Made by a program: the position numbers and the translations under genes. 64,000 nt of DNA. It comes from Ptiloglossa arizonensis (lineage: Eukaryota > Arthropoda > Insecta > Hymenoptera > Colletidae). Shown here piece by piece: positions 25,937 through 38,900 of the stretch. The stretch covers positions 4,450,029-4,514,028 of the forward strand of contig NC_135061.1 of NCBI RefSeq assembly GCF_051014685.1. The letters are read 5' to 3'. Under the pieces are notes generated by a model that was not told the origin of the DNA, did no database searches, and was given only the letters and a program-made list of their open reading frames with translations. The number at the start of each line of letters is the position of its first letter. Positions within the stretch are counted from its first letter, which is position 1.

Positions 25937-27610
25937 AGTACCAGTGCCAAATGCAAATTTTTGAGTTTTCTTCTTTACACGAGACACAGTAGCCGAACAC
26001 GAATCTCGACTGTGCGCGGACGTGTCGTGCGATGTATGGACATTGATGCGAATAAATCAGAGATGATTTCTTGTCGTCGTAAGAAAATGTTTTGTACGTC
26101 TCTTGTTTGCTATTGTATGTCGGGAAGTATTTCGATATTTCCGTGTGCAACTGCACCGTCTACGTCCGAAGAGAGAAGGTTGATTATACGCGTTATTTTT
26201 ATACACCACGTGTTTCCTTCGTGCATGTTGCTAATTTCCAATGTGCCATGACGAAGCGTTGCGCTTAAATGATATATACGATTGGGTTTTGTTAACACTA
26301 GAATTAACAAAGGTGTCAATTTGATCTGTTCCAAACTACTTTTTAAAATTATTTAATTATTAACGGTGTCTTTGCCTACAATATTCGTGCACAATTATCG
26401 AAACAGACAACTACCGATCCTCGTAAATTAATTTGCCCTTTTTCTGACTAACTTCGAACACACTTAGGCGATCTGAGTCTAATAGGAATACGTTCACTTT
26501 TGGGAGTTCTAGTGTTAAGGAGCTCGCGAGTACGAAAAACCCAATCGAATATAACAATGCAACTAATTGTAATGAAAACGAGAAAAGAGAATACTCGTAA
26601 CGAAAGCCTTTGATTTCGAGCAAGTGTAACAAAGCAATACGAGCAACATTTCGTAAGTAACGTCTACTTGTGAAAACTGTGCGCGCGCATCTTTTTGATA
26701 CGTTTTTAAAAAAATTGACACCAGATATAGAAATTGCACTTTGTTTTGAAAATAACTAGAAAATTGTCACAATGCTACGCATATACTGATACATTTACAT
26801 TTCTGGACGTATAATTGACGTTTTAACAACCGTTTAAGCATTACATTAACAAAATATCGTCGTAATTGTCAAATATTTTTACTGGAATTTATTATACGAT
26901 TATATTTCATATTTATATTTTATGCATTATTTTAACACAGGAGAATTTGTCACAATTCTTTCTGTAAATGCAGAAATATAATTTTATAAAAGTATATCGA
27001 TTAGGTTCTGAATACTTAAACTACGTATTTGATATTACGATTTTACGCTATACATACTTATTAGTATTATTTTACGAATAAGGAATAGTATCGTTGATTG
27101 ATCAAATGTACAAAAATGATAGAAACAATATGAAAGTAGTTGAACAAACGCAACAACGAAACCGAATCCAAAAGTTTCTAACGATATACGTATTACTTGT
27201 TAAAGAAAAAGCTCGGTGAATAAAAATGAAACCCGAATTTAATTGTTCCAATTATTCTCGAAGGGTCCACAGAGAAATATGTAATATCCTAATGGTAAAT
27301 TTCAGGTATATAATTAATGTAAATATAAGGCGTAAATAAAATAGACTCGCTTATCAGTACTTAATACTCAATGTATTGCGGGTTAAATCACAGGGTTTAG
27401 TATTACGTGCCCAAGAAATGCGAATTTACGAGAAATTTGTCAATGTATTAAAACCAAAGACATATAACATTTCAATGTTGATGAAATATTTGTATTCGTT
27501 CAAGATTTTTATAACAAAGTGTGTCCATTAAATTAATTTACAATCTTGTAAAATAACATCTTTACCTACAAACATATCCTTTTTATGGTAAAAAAAAAGA
27601 ACACGATTTC
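25937..27610. other. Pvr 3' UTR and intergenic tail
   Basis: Sequence between the Pvr stop codon and the end of the minus-strand CNBD gene. An AATAAA lies at 26051-26056 and others near 27220 and 27335, so the 3' UTR end is not decided. It contains the TTAA-flanked element at 26292. Confidence 0.5.
26292..26518. mobile_element. TTAA-flanked MITE in Pvr 3' region
   Basis: A 227-bp unit bounded by TTAA. The left end is TTAACACTAGAATT and the right end read on the other strand is TTAACACTAGAACT. Outside it there is a second inverted pair, CGATTGGGTTTT at 26279 and AAAACCCAATCG ending at 26546, so the structure is nested. There is no transposase. Confidence 0.65.
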
Positions 27611-27616
27611 TTTATT
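27611..27616 (-). terminator. Poly(A) signal of the CNBD gene
   Basis: AATAAA on the minus strand, eight bases after the stop codon of the CNBD gene. This is unusually close but usable. Confidence 0.4.
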
Positions 27617-27623
27617 CAATTTG

Positions 27624-30600
27624 TCATTTCAGGAAAGAATTGTTCAGCACTCCAAAATCGTTTACGATTCTAATCGCGTAAGGTACATCGTGTATAGTCA
27701 CGTTGCTGTGAATACGTCGACCACGTTTGTTTATATCGTCGATTAAATTTCTTTTATACTCCAACCATCTGAAAAACAAAATTACCGAAACGAAACTTCT
27801 CCTCGAACCTAATAACAAAACAACTGCAGTCTGAACTGTGACTCGTGAGATTCTGTTGGAAACCGTTACTAACCTGCGATTTCGAACAAATTCCTTAAAC
27901 AATTTTTCTTTGCTAGGATATTTCGACTCTATGAAGAGTTTCACGCGTTCCCAGATATTAGCTCGATTATGTTTATTCAAAAAGTATCGAGGAATCAAAA
28001 AACACCGTACAGGGGTTACAGACACTATTCTTCGATTATACATGTCCTCTCCTGAATTGAAAATAAATTCCATTGAAAGTACACTCGTTGGTAAAATAAT
28101 TTCGGATAAAGATTTCAATTACTCGTTACCTAATCCAAAACACGCGCCTCTGTTAAACGTACAAATTTGCATAAATATCGTCCGCACATCGGGCGGGTAA
28201 CATTGTTGAGATATAGACGATGGCTCTCTCATTAACATTTGTGCTACATCTGTGATTTTTTGCCACTCGTTTATCTTTGCAATTCAATTGAGTTACACTC
28301 GGTTCATGATTATTTAATTCTTACGATACTGTAATATTTACACACTCTATACTCACGACATCCAAAAGAGTAGTTGTAATAGTGCTCTCGCGTTCAAAGT
28401 TGATCTGTTTAGTGGTTGTTTTTGACGACAGTACAAGCTTATCGTAGTCTACGGAAGTGTGGTCATCGACGCTTTCATGGATAATATTTGCCTTTGAAAA
28501 TAATATTAATATTTACGTATCACTCTTATCTATAAGTCGCCAGACACTTGCAATTTATTATATAAAATCTTCTATGAAAGTTTTTGTTTTATGTAATCTT
28601 CTATCAAAGTTTTCGTTATGTAAAATCTTCTATCAAAGATTGTATAAATATGTAAGCAATTTGTTATAGAAAGATCATCCTTAACAGCAACAATAATCAT
28701 TATAATTCATACATACCCGTTCTCGAGCAGCTTTGCATTTGAAGTCGGGTTTCTCCGTTTTATCGTCGATTATTTCTGTTTCTTTTGACTTTCTTTTCGC
28801 TTCCTTTTGTAAAACAGAATCTCTGGGCTCGTATAATTTATAACGTACCTTATTAGCGAAAATACGTTCACGAACAATCATGTGTTCTATCAGACGACAT
28901 TCACCATCCAAAATGAAATGAGCATAGTTGATCATTCCTTTACCGTCACCTAACAAAACCTTAAATAATTAACGTTTTATTCGATCTATAGCTTTGAACA
29001 TATTTTCTTATGTAGATTCAATTTTGCTTAGATTCAATGTAGGTTCAACTTTGCTTAGACATGTACAGAATGATCGAAAATTAATAACCAATTACTGAAA
29101 TAATAATCAATCACGAGTATTTATTATATACATGCACAGTTAAATATTTTGTCTGCTTAATTGTGACAATTTGCTTTTAAATTTACTATATGTAATTTGC
29201 AAAATTTCTTCCAGCCCTATCTGTACACAAGTGAAGTGAAATATTTATTTTAAATCTTAACTGGTATCCAATGATTACAAGTGTCGATAAATTTTTGTGC
29301 AAAGAGTTAACATCGTGCAAACTTTGTACCTCGTCGGGTTGAAAGTTCTCTATCCTGCTGAGAATACAACACTCTCGTATAGTTTCAGCATCCCAAGACT
29401 TGAAGTAATCAAAATGGACCAATGCGTCTTGCAGTACATCCCATTCTTTCGACAAATACGGGCGTAAAATTTTATCGAAATCTTCGCGAGGAATAAGGAG
29501 CAAATCCACATTAGCTATAAAACATGAAAACGAGAGAGAAATACAGAAACAAATTAATTACGTTGCAACATTATAACTACAACGCCACGATCCCAAAAGC
29601 TACAATTTTATGTTTCCATTTTCAATGGAGAAGGATTTGTTCACACGTGTAACGAAGAAGTGAAATAACATTGAAGACAGTTTAGAAACTTTAACGAACG
29701 AAGAATTAAAAAAATTAATCAAATCATCCACGACAGACGAAGAAGAAACTGAAGAAGATTCAGCAATGTGGACATTGGAACAGTTTTCTGAAATATTCCA
29801 AATTGCAGAAATTTTGATGAAAAAAATTATCAGACACGATCCTGTTATCGAACAAAGCATTAAAGTAACACGAATGATTACAGAAGCACCAGAACCTTCG
29901 AAATAGTATTGTAACCAATTAAAACGGAGATGTTTTATTGAAACATTTTAATAAAACATACTTTTCGAAATTACTGTCGCAACTCTTAGTACGTTGTGCA
30001 GTAATGCAGTTTCGCCGAATATATCTCCTGTGGTCAAGATACCCATGTTGATCTCTTTCGACTCACCTGAAATGAGTGTAATATTTTATTCTAAAAAGGT
30101 AAATCTAAAAATAACAATATACACGGTTTTTTTTTTTTCATAAAGGTAAATCTAAAAACAGAAGAACATTTTTTTTGCAATATAAACGCCCAATTATACT
30201 AAATTCTTTCTTATTTTTTCTCGTAGAATCACCCTCTGCTCGGTTGTACTGCAAATTACGGCTCACCCTGTATATTTAGAAGATTTATTTTTTATTCGTT
30301 ATTATTCGAATACGTGTTACTAAACTCTGATGTAATAGTACTGAATAATGGTACCAATTTTGTCAATTGGTTGTGGAATTTACTATATGATATTTATAAT
30401 CGTAGCGAAAATGATTTCACGCACCAGTCCAGCGGTCGGTGACCATCTTTGATGAAGTGACTTCCCCTTCTATGATAAAATACAAATTATCAGCTATCCG
30501 ACCTTGTTGTACAATCACGCGACCTGGTTGCACGTATTGATATTGGCATATTCCTGCTATATAATTTTTTAATTTATCTGGATACTTTCGAAAAATACGA

Positions 30601-31329
30601 AACTTTTTGAACAACTCTAATAGGTATTTTTTCTCTATCGATGTTCTGTTCCATGGTGGCGTTAGCAGAATTGAACGATCCTTAAATAGAAAATATTATT
30701 GGATCATTTTTCGCTGAAACTCTAATTGTCTTACAGAAAACGACATTTGTAGTTTTATTCGTGAACAGTGAAATTCTCGATAAAAGAATTCATTAAATAA
30801 CTACAGAGTAACTTATAAACCTTCACGGTGAGTGCTCTTTTTTCGACTTCTTTCTGTTGCACCATTCGAATATTAATCGCAACATCATCACTGATTTCTT
30901 CAATCGCGGATTCTTCCGTTAACCATTTGACGTATATCAAGACGAGTCTAACAGCAGCTCGAAAAAGGAAAATACCCTTCAATCTGTTGGGCTATTTATT
31001 CATTATTAATAGTCGATGTTATTATATTTTATGTATGCAGACTGTTGCATAAATGAAGAACTTTTTAAATAAGTATTACTTATTTTTAACAAAACTGTGC
31101 AAGTAGTAAAAAGTAACAAATATTGTTTGTGCTCTACAAAATGTCTTCTCATATTATAATGCAAACAAAAATAGTACTTGGAATTTTCTATTATCATATA
31201 AAGTGATCAATTATGAAAAAATGTGTAATTGATTGATACACTTACTTTAATTATTGGAAGTAATGATTTCCTCGATAATACATCCTTAAATGGTTTACGT
31301 AGTGAGAATTTTCGAGCAATGTTTTCCAT
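27624..31329 (-). CDS. Protein with two cyclic nucleotide-binding domains (CNBD2-like)
   Basis: Probable cyclic-nucleotide sensor or a scaffold derived from one; no kinase, channel or exchange-factor domain is attached. There are nine exons on the minus strand, all in phase, giving 503 residues: 31329-31246, 30991-30821, 30680-30425, 30066-29962, 29514-29330, 28959-28717, 28274-28130, 28051-27874 and 27768-27624. Domain 1 (about 105-245) has PGRVIVQQGRIADNLYFIIEGEV and a phosphate-binding cassette with FGE at 187-189 and arginine 198 in LRVAT. Domain 2 (about 255-430) starts FQPDEVLLGDGKGM and has ILDGECRLI, then FGLGEDMYNRRIVSV where the cassette should be, so its ligand site is degenerate. 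A charged lysine-rich linker lies inside domain 2. It resembles insect CNBD2-type proteins, which in mammals are linked to sperm function; the assignment to that group is inference. The gene diverges from Tango6. Confidence 0.85.
29664..29906 (+). pseudogene. Relic of a pogo/Tigger-type transposase tail
   Basis: An 80-codon frame on the strand opposite to the host gene, inside the CNBD intron 29961-29515. It reads LTNEELKKLIKSS, then an acidic stretch DEEETEED, then WTLEQFSEIFQIAE and IEQSIKVTRMITEA before a stop. An acidic linker followed by an amphipathic FxxIFxIAE segment and a DPxxExSxKV stretch is what the C-terminal tails of Tigger/pogo-like DDE transposases look like. Only the tail is present; a stop codon lies immediately upstream. 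The assignment rests on memory of the family pattern. Confidence 0.55.
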
Positions 31330-31567
31330 TTTCTTTCCTGTTTATTTAATCACAAGTTGTTAACGTGTTAATATTAATCGCGAATAAAATTACTTCGTAA
31401 TTTCATAGGAACTGAGAAATTAATTTGTAGAGTTTATTGGCTACAAACGTTTATAAATTGACATTTGCCCGGAACGTATGCATTATACATTGTTTTATCG
31501 ATAAAGCAATGGATGATTGTGAACATACTTATATAGATACTGTTCGTTGTATGCAAAAAGGTACTTT

Positions 31568-31641
31568 TGGCCCATGGGGGAATCGAACCCACGACCTTCG
31601 GGTTATTAGCACGACGCTCTAACCAACTGAGCTAATGGGCC
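31568..31641 (-). tRNA. tRNA-Ile-AAT: tRNA-Ile (anticodon AAU)
   Basis: A 74-base cloverleaf on the minus strand. Acceptor GGCCCAT pairs with ATGGGCC, with discriminator A. The D arm contains AGCTCAGTTGGTTAGAGC, the anticodon stem-loop is CGTGCTAATAACCCG with AAT as anticodon, and the T arm has GGTTCGATCC. A- and B-box promoter elements are intact and there is no intron. A run of five T lies downstream on this strand (the plus-strand A run is at about 31556). It sits between the divergent CNBD and Tango6 genes. Confidence 0.96.
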
Positions 31642-32013
31642 ACCTTGAACTTTGACCTTTTTTTGTGCACAATTTTATTATACGTATTTAGTGATAATTC
31701 TAAAAGTACACTGATTATATGATAAAATTTACTCTAAGCAAACAGGGTAATCCTTCACTAATAAAACACGTATTTTTTTCAATATATTTAATCAATATAT
31801 TTAATTTCGAAAGTTGAAACAAATTTCGTCACGCACAAATCATCATAGATGAGTTATTTTTTGCGCGGGATACCTCATCAGTGCGCATGTACAAACATCC
31901 CAAGTCATCTGTATAATAACACTAAACAGTCATATAATTCACACTACGTACTACACTGATTGACCTTATGAATTTCTGTGTGCCTATGCATTTCAGGTAG
32001 TTTCATAAAAAAC

Positions 32014-35000
32014 ATGGACTATAACGAAATATTACTTTGTTTAACCACAGTCGATAAAACTAATAATGGTACATATGTTTTTCCGTACATTATGCTAATA
32101 TCTACATTATCCTAAATAAATTTTTATAATGTTCAATCTTTTTAGAAGAAACTGAAAATTTTGACAGTAGGTTACAGCGAATTATACAAAAAACACTACC
32201 AATTTTAACGGAACATGATAAGAAGTTTATAATGAATGATAATGATGAAAACGAATTTCTTGATATTAGGTGATATATAATTATTTATATTCAATACTTA
32301 AGTTTTTATTTCAAATATGACATGCGTCCCTCTTGCATAACATTTTACAAAATATGTTTTTTAAATATTTGAAACTTTAAAAGTTAAGTTAATGATTGAA
32401 ATTAATATATTTTATGCTTGTAGATATCAATATTTACGTGCAGTAGTTTGCACATTGGCAAATATGAAAGCATCCGGAGTCATGAACGACGAATCCTTAT
32501 TCAATGTTAAGCAATTTTGTACTTTAAAAGTTGCCATAGAATTAGTAACTGCAATAGGAATTATACCTGCTCTTTTACCTGGTGTTGGAAACAACATGGC
32601 TAAACTATGCCCTAGGGCTCTGCAGATATGTGAAGAAAATGCAACAGATTTACAAGTATAACAGACTGCATTTAATACACTTGCTTATAAAATTTGGGTT
32701 GCACGATATTAAAAGAATATTGTACATTTTTTAATTTCAGAAATATGAAAGGCTACGGTTTACAGTGCATTCTCTTATGGAATTATACAATGAAAGTATG
32801 TTTCGTTCAGCAATACTTGTTCAATTAGGTCCATTGTTAGCTGCGCTTTTACAATTATGTCATGCTCCATTGATGAAACCTCTCAAAGAATTCACACCAA
32901 TGGAACAAGAAAATACAAAAGAAAATGAATTTAAAATGACAACACATTTATATGATAAATTAAAAAAAGATCAGAAACAGTTTAGTTGTTTATTGCAGCA
33001 ATTGTTAACTAACTGTCCAATGCCTATGAGTATGAAAGAATTGATGGTAATTCTTGGTATTAAAGGAGCACCAAAATGGCTTCAAAGAGAAACTCGTAAA
33101 TATTTAGTTCTGCAAATTATGCAACCTAATGGAGTTGTTTCGATCATGTCTACTGTTTGCGATGATTTTTTGGATGTTGGAAAAGATTGGAATAAACTAG
33201 ATACTATTTCCAGATTAATAGCTGTTTCACACGGAAGTAATCCTAATGAATATTATCAAGCTATATGCCCACAAGTACAATTTACAAACATCCATTTTTG
33301 TTAATAATTTAAAATAATTTTTTAAAATATTTTACCACTATTTTACAAGAAACTTAATATATTTGTTTCAGATATTAGATCTTTTAGCATCAAAACAGAT
33401 AAAGTACTCAGCAATAATAGCAAACTGTTGTGTTATTGCACTTTATGAATACAATCCTGATGTTTGTATGAAAAATATAATAGAAGTAGTATGTGACCCA
33501 TTACTTGTGAATACAAGAGATGAACAAAATGTAATAAAGAGTGAAGATGAAGTGGAGAAATGTATTGAAATTTTGATCAAATGTTTTCTAACCATTGAAG
33601 CTACATTTAAAGAATTACCTTGCAAACTGTTAATGAAAGTAGCTGTTCCATTATTTTGCTTGTATAATAATGTCAAGCAAAGTGCTTATTCACTGAAGTC
33701 TAAAATCAAACAACTTTTACTGAGACTTTTGCACGAAGAATTATCGAGAAACGACCTTTTTGCTGTATTTCTTGGACACAAATCAACTGAAAATTTTGGT
33801 CATCATTTGGCATCAAGATTTGGACCTACTGGCAGAATTGAAATTATAGGAATAGATCTGTCTCTTAAATATGAAAAATTTGCAGACAGTCTGCTCGATT
33901 TAACATCTACTACAAATATACTATCAATAGAGTTATTTTCATATCTATTAACATTTTTATCAAATTCTATAAAATCAGACCATGAAAAAGGAGCTCAGAA
34001 TTTACTGGAAACCGAAGACGATATGATTGAAAGCATTGAGAAACAGTTTGTAGCTGTAAAACTTTTGTCAAGTTTAGCTAATGTACCTGTTGTTCAAGCG
34101 TCGCAAATAGAAAATCCAAAGCCAATATTGTCTTTCATAAAATTGTTATATGAAGAATATATTAAAAAAGGACAGAATTCTTCAGAAGAAGGTGATTGTG
34201 AAACATTATACGTTAGTTTAATGTTGATAAAAATGATTCTGAGTGAAAGAAGAAAACCATTAAATCAAGCAGCATTTAATGATTTTATAAAATTCTTAAA
34301 GAAATGTTGTTCTCTTTCAAACATTCCAAAGGAGTTATTGCTATTAACACAAGAATTGATTGAACTCATTGAAATTGAAGGTCAAATAGAACAGAAACAT
34401 TATCAAGATTTATCAGTGAATTGTAAGACATCAAACACCTTTGACAATGCACTTAAAGATCTTGTACATCCATTACTTCCTGTACGTGCACATGGCCTTA
34501 TAACACTTACCAAACTAATTGAAGATAAGGATCCTTATGCTACTGCCAGAAAAACGATTATTTTACAACTATTTAAAGTTAATAAAAAAAATTGATCTTT
34601 AATTTCACACTTTTATTATAACACATATTATATATCATGTATTTTGTGTTGCAGGAAAATTTAAAAGACGAAGACTCATTTATATATTTAGCAGCCATCA
34701 ATGGATTATGTGCTTTAGCTACATCGTATCCACAGGTAGTTATAGAAGCATTAGTACAAGAATATATTGATATGGCAGACCGTATTTCAACTGGAGAAAT
34801 AAGAATAGAAACTAGGATCAAACTGGGAGAGATACTAGTAAAAGTAACACGAACTTTAGGTATGTAATTATATGTTTGTTTCATTTTTTTTAATAATAAT
34901 TTTAAATAATTTCTATAATTCGACAGGTGAAATGGCATTGGCACATAAAAATATATTAATAAATGGATTCTTGTGTGCCACACGAGATTCAGATTCTTTA

Positions 35001-35566
35001 GTACGTACTTCCAGTCTCTCCTGTTTAGGTGAATTATGTAAAGTACTAGGTTTTCGATTGGGGGACATTATTATTGAGGTATGTTCAAATATATTATTAA
35101 TAATTTACGTAAACATAAAAATTATTCAATAATATATTACCTCTTCTATTACAAAGAGTATGAAGATAATTGAAAATCTAATGTTACAATATACTGTATA
35201 GTTATGCATTTTTTTTAACTCGATTACAAAATTAAAAAATTTGAGTTTAACTTAAACAAACATTTTTAGATAATTTATTGTGTCAGCTGCATAATAAAAA
35301 CAGATAAAGCTCCCGAATGCCGACGTGCTGCAGTTATGGTTGTCACATTATTGCTTCGCGGTCTTGGAAAGGACACGTTGACCAGTCTTGGTAAAGATTT
35401 GGTCGAATTATATCGTGGACTTAAATATTTACAGAACAACAATGAGGATCCGGTTTTGCGTTTGCACGCCCAATTGGCTCTTGAAGAATTAGATGACATT
35501 GTGCGAGACTTCCTATTTTCGTCACCGAAACTTGAGAAAAGAATATTTTTGTTAGATACATCGTGA
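32014..35566 (+). CDS. Tango6: Transport and Golgi organization protein 6 homologue
   Basis: Large alpha-helical HEAT-type protein of the Tango6/TMCO7 family, needed for normal secretion and Golgi organisation in fly cell screens; related to yeast Rtp1, which acts in RNA polymerase II import. Eight exons in phase give 934 residues (about 1,090 in human): 32014-32068, 32146-32269, 32424-32655, 32741-33274, 33372-34577, 34655-34859, 34927-35078 and 35270-35566. Recognisable parts are LVHPLLPVRAHGLITLTKLI followed by ENLKDEDSFIYLAAINGLCA (RTP1_C1-type repeat), then DSDSLVRTSSLSCLGELC, and LRLHAQLALEELDDIV near the end (RTP1_C2-type). The start is the first ATG of a short exon with an in-phase donor. 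It diverges from the CNBD gene with the tRNA between, and converges on Rab3GAP1. Confidence 0.92.
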
Positions 35567-35675
35567 CGGAAGGTACTTCATAACACTTGTAACGATTTTT
35601 TTTTGTATAAAGTATATTTATTATTCAATAATACTTCTTTAACATACAACTTTTGAGTAATTTGTTTTAAATTTG

Positions 35676-35681
35676 AATAAA
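35676..35681 (+). terminator. Poly(A) signal of Tango6
   Basis: AATAAA 110 bases after the Tango6 stop codon, within the roughly 430-bp gap between two convergent genes. The 3' UTRs of Tango6 and Rab3GAP1 may overlap or nearly so. Confidence 0.45.
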
Positions 35682-35996
35682 CACTAACAAAATTAACTAT
35701 ATATAACACAAATTTCTAAAAGTGATATTGTTATTACGCCTTTATACATATTTGAAGAATAGATCATAAATTTTTTAAATATTTTACTGGATTCGACATT
35801 GTCTCGTAAATACAAATAAAGTGAACATATATATACAAATTTTTGAATACAAAAATCGAAATGATGAAACAATGTGCAAATAATTTACTTTACTAGGAAT
35901 GCAAAAATGAAAGAAAAGAGAGGACACGGTCACCTGCGCCACCATCTAAAGTATAAAATTGATTTATGCTTTGTTAAGTAAAATTCGAAATATGGA

Positions 35997-38900
35997 CTAT
36001 ATAAACGTTGTATCCTCTGAAAAAGAGCCAGCAAGGCGAATATAATCTCGTTTAAGACATGCGTATAGCCTTTGTGGTTGTGGTGTTGCGGTTGAAGAAG
36101 GTCGTGGTGTTATAGTACGTAAAATGAACTCTTTACACGAGGGTTCAGGGAATGTTTTGTATTTACCATCTTCAATATTTTCCGATTCAGAATCACTATT
36201 AAGAGAAGTGATTGCAAGAGCAGCCTGAAACATGAGTAAATATTAATTGAACCGAATAAATATTTTAATTAAAATAAGTAAAGATCGATACTTTTTGAGC
36301 TTCTTGGAACATTGTTTTTATTCGACCACCAATATTTCCTCTGTTACCACCTGGCACCGCTACTTCCTTTCCTCGCATTAACTGAATGAGGAACGAAGTA
36401 AACTCTTTAGAATCGTCCTTATCTCCTAGTTTGTGTTGCAAAGAATTAACTTGGGCAACTAAAACTTCTACACCTTCTATATCTCGAATGATTTCCTACA
36501 AAAGTGAAATGTGCTTTTTTAACTACAAAATTTCTTCTTTATTTACAGACATACAATTTGGAGGTACCTTATATAAATTTATATTTTGTTGAAGAGGCTT
36601 TGTAGCATACTGCAATTTAGTGAGAATGCTGCGTGTAACATCAGGCAGATTTGGTAGAGCATCCTGTTTTTGTTGACTTAAGGTATACAGTGCTGCATGA
36701 GTTAAAACTGGTAAAAGCAACTCGGAAATTTGGCCTATACGCTTTGCATTCAAGTAATCTAAAACTTTTCTTGCTTCCTTTGTATCGTCGAACATTCGTT
36801 TTTGTCTGTGTGCAGGAACGAATTGTGCTGAAGTCCAAGTTGTAATCCAAGGATTATCGGGAATTAACATTCTTGCAGATAAGTGTCCTACATTGAATAG
36901 TTTTATTAATATTTTTTTTATATAGAAACATAAAAAGTTTGTCTACAATTTTATTGTTTTGTTATGTAAATTAGAATGAAATTAATTTGAACGAAAAAAC
37001 CTTTAGGTTGACCCCATTCATCCATTCCTTCATCTTCAATCCAATCTCTTGGAGAATACCATCGAATGAAGTCTTCCATAACCGCCCCAGGATTTGCTGC
37101 CTATGTTTGTAAATACTGGTTAAAATATTATTTCATTATAGGTATCTTAACTTAATCACTCTTCGCGTCACTGTTGTTGTTGTTACCTTAAAGGATTCCA
37201 TGTCGGACAACAACGAAGCGTTCATTAATCTGGCTCTCATTTCAGAAGCATATTTACCAGTTCCAAGCTGTATCATTATTTGTGCATCCTCCTCGAATTG
37301 ATCTTCTGTTTTTGGCACAGGATCTTGTGTTACTGGTAAATAAAGAGGATCTCCTGTTTTGACCAATCTAAACAAAATTGATAATTTGCAATTTATAATA
37401 TTTTTGTTCGATAAGTGATCAGGTCAGTCCGTAAGTTTACGTGATTTTTACTTGAGCGTAGGATGTCTAGCCCCTCTTCCTGCAGGTTTATTCCACAACA
37501 GATATTTCGTTTTCTGTTGTGTCTTTGTCGATGAATGGTCCTCGTCTGTCGATTCTTCACTGGTGCACTCGAAAAACTCCTCTTCTTCTGATTCTGCTAA
37601 AACCAAAGGAGAATTAAAAACGCGTCAAACGTAAGCTCGAGTCGTTGCAAACTATACAATTAAGTTAATATAATTGGGTAGAGTATGTAGAATAGAAGAA
37701 AAGCGAACTTGTACAATATACATAGACCAAGTTTTACCAAAAAAATATGGATATTCTATACTGGATAATGTACCAACAAAAATCATCGATACTCTTCGAT
37801 AAATTAAAATTTAAGCAACACAATTGTGCTTATAAAATTCTTGTACAAAATTGAGCATACACATACTTCCAACATGTCAAATATTTCATTTCGGTTTTGG
37901 AACCTCAAATTGACAAAAATAAGATGGCGTGTAGGTTTACTGGGTCCACCTTATCAACGAGTCTACCAATAAAATCTGGACGAAGCATCGATTTATTTTT
38001 GTAAATTATTTCGATTTTCCGAAACAAATCATTTAAAATGTTGAAAGTATACGCATGTACGAGACATACAAGTATTTTGAAAACAATTGAATTACCAATA
38101 TTAATGCTACTAAAGCCACTACTTTCTTAAGTTGGATTTTTTATTTATATAATTAAAACTATAATATACAGGTAACCCTTCTATAACACGGTACACTGGG
38201 GATAGATAACACGACTTAATAAACGCGGACAATCCTTAAATAATATAAATTTTTCATAACATTGTTTCACAGAAGCTCGAGTACAGTAAACATAAGATTT
38301 CCCTTTGTATGCATAATAAAATAAGCTTTTTCTCTTTACACTTCTAATTACTAAAATAGAAAGCTGCAGTTATTAACAAAAAGAAGGTAAATACGAAAGC
38401 TCTACTCTTTCTCTCTGTTTTACAATTAGTTTGAAAACTAATTCAATTATTATTCAGTCCAAAATCCAGAGATTATTTTATAAAAATTTCCAGAAATACT
38501 AACAAATACTTGTTACTTACTTGTGGAACTAATCTTTTCAGTATGTACAGTGAAGCCTATTCCTCCGGCCCATCAAAAAAAACAAAGTTAAAAGAGTTTT
38601 TGAACGACAGTGGCAATGAAAATTATTAAACAAAATTTTGGAACGTTGCATTTGAAAGTTCTGATATCTCGTGATTGTTTTAATCATTAACGATAGAAGT
38701 TTTGTATCCTTTAGCTTATATTTCTCATTCAGGTGCCGAATTTTCGTTTATGGTACTTTAATCTTAATGTCACGCATTTTTTAAATCATTCAAAATTCTT
38801 GAAGCAAATGCGATTCTTTTTTCCTTATCTCGCTTTTGTATAAACGTATAACTTCGCAATATCATCTAACACAGTTTCGACGTAACATGGTACGAATTAA

